Origin: Sphingosinicella sp. CPCC 101087
GTDB lineage: Bacteria; Pseudomonadota; Alphaproteobacteria; Sphingomonadales; Sphingomonadaceae
Reading direction: 5' to 3'
DNA: 64,000 nt
Assembly (NCBI RefSeq): GCF_004151485.1
Contig: NZ_SBFF01000009.1
Location: 186,001 to 250,000, forward strand
Shown: positions 61,756 through 64,000 of the stretch, piece by piece
How the letters are laid out: every line of letters begins with the position of its first letter
Numbering within the stretch: position 1 is the first letter of the stretch
Program-made: the position numbers and the translations under genes
Notes under the pieces: generated by a model
Told to the model about the DNA's origin: nothing
What the model saw: the letters and a program-made list of their open reading frames with translations, nothing else
Databases searched by the model: none

Positions 61756-64000
61756 ATGGCCGCACCGCCCGCCGTCGAGCAAAATCCCGACGTCCGTTAT
61801 CTCGGGCGGCTCCTCGGCGACGTCATCCGCACCCAGACCGGCGAGGCCCTGTTCCGGCGGATCGAGTATATACGCTCGACGTCGGTCGACCGGCACCGCG
61901 GTCTCGCGGCCGCCGACGCGGTCGACCCGGGGCTGGGCTCGCTCGGCCTCGACGACACGCTCGCCTTCGTGCGCAGCTTCATGCTCTTTTCTATGCTGGC
62001 CAACCTCGCCGAGGATCGGCAGGGGATCGCCGTCGACCGCCGCGTGAAGCTTTCGGAAGCGCTTTCGACGCTTTGCGACCAAGGCATAGGCGCCGGGGCG
62101 ATCGCCGAGCTGATCGGTCAGGCGCTGATCGCGCCGGTGCTGACCGCTCATCCGACCGAGGTGCGGCGCAAGAGCATGATCGATCACCGCAACCGCATCG
62201 CCGAGCTGATGCGGCTGCGCGACCAGGGCCGCGCGGAGACGCCGGAAGGCGATCCGGTGGAGGACGCCTTGTTCCGGCAAATCGCCCTGCTCTGGCAGAC
62301 CCGTCCGCTACGCCGCGAGCGGCTGTTCGTCGCCGACGAGGTCGAGATCGCGCTCAGTTATCTGCGCGACGTTTTCCTTCCGGTGCTGCCTATCTTGTAC
62401 GGTCAGTGGGAGCGAAGCCTCGGCTTCCGTCCGCCGAGCTTCCTCAAGCCCGGATCCTGGATCGGCGGGGATCGCGACGGTAATCCCTTCGTCACCGCCG
62501 ACTCCCTGCGCGGCGCACTGGCCGGCGCGGCGGCGGCGGTGCTCGCTTATTATATGGAGGAAGTGCACGACCTCGGCGCGGAGCTCTCCATCTCTTCCGA
62601 GCTTGCCGAGGTGACGCCCGAGCTGCAGGCGCTGGCCGATGCCTCGGGGGACGTCAGCAAGGCGCGGCAGGACGAGCCTTACCGACGTGCCTTGAGCGGG
62701 ATCTACGCCCGCCTGGCGGCGACCTATGCGGCGCTATGCGGCCGCCCGGCGCCGCGCCCCTCGCCGCTGCCGGCCCCGGCCTATGAAGGCCCGGAGACGT
62801 TCAGGGCCGAGCTGGAGGCGATCTCGCGCGCTTTGGGGGGCGGCGGTGGCGCGCTGGAGCGGCTGATCCGAGCGGCCGAGACGTTCGGCTTCCATCTCGC
62901 CACGCTCGACCTGCGACAGAATTCGCAGGTTCACGAACGTGTCGTCGCCGAGCTCCTGAAGGCCGCCGGAGCCGAAGACGACTATCTGTCCCTGGACGAA
63001 GCCGCGCGGGTCGCGCTGCTGCGCCGCGAGCTTTCGACGCCGAGGCTGCTCGCCACGCCCTTCGCCGACTATTCGGACGAGACCCGCTCGGAGCTGGAGA
63101 TCGTGCACGCGGCCGCCGAGGCACATGCCCGCTACGGACCGGAGTCGATCAGGGTCTACATCATCTCGAAGACGGAGAGCGCCTCAGACCTGCTGGAGGC
63201 CTATGTCCTGCTGAAGGAGGCCGGCCTGTGGCGCGCCGGCGATCCGCCCCAGGCGTCCGTCATGGCCGTTCCCCTGTTCGAGACTATCGGCGACCTCGAG
63301 GCCGCGCCGGAAATCATGGCCGAATGGATCACACTTCCCGAAGTGGCGTCGATCACGGCGGTGCGAGGCCACCAGGAAGTGATGGTCGGCTATTCGGATT
63401 CGAACAAGGACGGCGGCTATCTGACCTCCGTCTGGAGTCTGCACCAAGCCAATCGCGCCCTGTCCGGCGAGTTCGCCGAGGCCGGCGCACAGCTGCAGCT
63501 GTTCCACGGCCGCGGCGGCGCGGTCGGCCGCGGCGGCGGCTCCAGCTTCGCCGCAATCCGCGCACAGCCGAAAGGGACCGTGCAGGGCCGCATCCGGATC
63601 ACCGAGCAGGGCGAGATGATCGCCTCCAAATATGGAACGCCGGAGAGCGCCGCCGCCAATCTCGAAACGATGGTCTCGGCAACCCTGCTCGCCAGCCTCG
63701 AGCGCGATTCGATCGAAACGGGACAGCATGCGCGGTTCGAACAGGCGATGGACCGCCTCTCCACGAAAGCGTTCGAAACCTATCGGTCACTCGTCTACGG
63801 AACGGAGGGCTTTCGCACCTTCTTCCACCAGATGACGCCGATCGCGGAGATTGGCGATCTCAAGATCGGGTCGCGTCCCTCCAGCCGCACCCGATCGGAC
63901 CGGATCGAGGATCTGCGCGCCATTCCCTGGGTGTTCAGCTGGGCCCAGGCGCGGGTGATGCTCCCCGGCTGGTACGGCGTCGGCGAGGCGCTGGCGGGAT
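61756..64000 (+). CDS. ppc: Phosphoenolpyruvate carboxylase, 3' truncated by window edge
   Basis: At least 748 residues from ATG 61756; the frame stays open to the window end and a complete enzyme is about 880-950 residues. It carboxylates PEP to oxaloacetate, an anaplerotic step. Key motifs are the N-terminal catalytic LTAHPTEVRRKSMIDHRNRI, then GSWIGGDRDGNPFVTADSL, VGYSDSNKDGGYLTS and FHGRGGAVGRGGG, where glycine-rich loop and catalytic arginine/histidine lie. The C-terminal part with the inhibitor site is outside the window. Confidence 0.96.
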   Translation, partial: MAAPPAVEQNPDVRYLGRLLGDVIRTQTGEALFRRIEYIRSTSVDRHRGLAAADAVDPGLGSLGLDDTLAFVRSFMLFSMLANLAEDRQGIAVDRRVKLSEALSTLCDQGIGAGAIAELIGQALIAPVLTAHPTEVRRKSMIDHRNRIAELMRLRDQGRAETPEGDPVEDALFRQIALLWQTRPLRRERLFVADEVEIALSYLRDVFLPVLPILYGQWERSLGFRPPSFLKPGSWIGGDRDGNPFVTADSLRGALAGAAAAVLAYYMEEVHDLGAELSISSELAEVTPELQALADASGDVSKARQDEPYRRALSGIYARLAATYAALCGRPAPRPSPLPAPAYEGPETFRAELEAISRALGGGGGALERLIRAAETFGFHLATLDLRQNSQVHERVVAELLKAAGAEDDYLSLDEAARVALLRRELSTPRLLATPFADYSDETRSELEIVHAAAEAHARYGPESIRVYIISKTESASDLLEAYVLLKEAGLWRAGDPPQASVMAVPLFETIGDLEAAPEIMAEWITLPEVASITAVRGHQEVMVGYSDSNKDGGYLTSVWSLHQANRALSGEFAEAGAQLQLFHGRGGAVGRGGGSSFAAIRAQPKGTVQGRIRITEQGEMIASKYGTPESAAANLETMVSATLLASLERDSIETGQHARFEQAMDRLSTKAFETYRSLVYGTEGFRTFFHQMTPIAEIGDLKIGSRPSSRTRSDRIEDLRAIPWVFSWAQARVMLPGWYGVGEALAG

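Overview
The window is high-GC bacterial DNA, densely coded on both strands. It looks like the chromosome of an alphaproteobacterium, most likely of the order Sphingomonadales. The support is gene content and order: SciP (a CtrA partner found only in Alphaproteobacteria), a nadD-rsfS-rlmH-envC-ctpA run, a class I PHA synthase with a phasin, TonB receptors, DUF3667 proteins and ClpS. No ribosomal RNA is present, so the placement rests on protein resemblance read by eye.

Layout. 1-994: 3' part of nrdB. 995-4582: a lower-GC accessory island. It holds a membrane protein overlapped by a 47-codon proline-rich gene, a two-gene module (unknown protein plus XRE-HTH/ImmA-type metallopeptidase), and decayed small genes on the minus strand. 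4583-10694: a GFA protein, a PHB-depolymerase-type esterase, OsmC, small secreted proteins and lipoproteins, a GNAT and a secreted nuclease. 10786-13518: a DNA-repair cassette (UdgX fused to a TIGR03915-type domain, plus a radical SAM partner). 13740-17169: a TonB receptor divergent from a beta-propeller phytase. 17230-22925: YbaK, YjbQ, then PHA synthase, a CBS-MCP protein, a phasin and ClpS. 23077-27574: a Crp/Fnr regulator, MurA, a GNAT and a DUF445 protein. 27695-33553: RND pump 1, GlsB-like proteins and a SIMPL protein. 33761-36969: SciP, MnmA and an APC permease. 37018-42768: a minus-strand run nadD-rsfS-rlmH-envC-ctpA-dsbB-coq7-hypothetical. 42852-46040: two DUF3667 paralogues around two small secreted proteins. 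46198-50451: FtsH, an oxidoreductase and a DUF2171 protein. 50641-52808: tRNA-Ala(CGC), a serine hydrolase and a lipoprotein. 52854-59381: a complete RND tripartite pump with a divergent TetR regulator and an obvious operator. 59503-64000: NfeD, a slipin and PEP carboxylase (cut by the window end).

How the genes work together. Carbon storage is one theme. PHA synthase, phasin and a depolymerase-type esterase lie in two places, and a nearly identical 14-bp motif sits in the same orientation upstream of the phasin and of the esterase, suggesting one shared regulator (PhaR-like, inferred). Phosphate scavenging is a second theme (phytase plus TonB receptor). Envelope maintenance is a third (EnvC, CtpA, DsbB, FtsH, NfeD/slipin, two RND pumps).

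The best candidates for undescribed biology are the XRE-ImmA pair and the membrane/proline-rich pair in the island at 1-4.3 kb, a phasin that appears to have two in-frame starts (with and without a basic histone-like tail), a soluble MCP-like protein with CBS domains inside the PHA locus, and the DUF3667 cluster. All calls are from reading the sequence; no database search was run.
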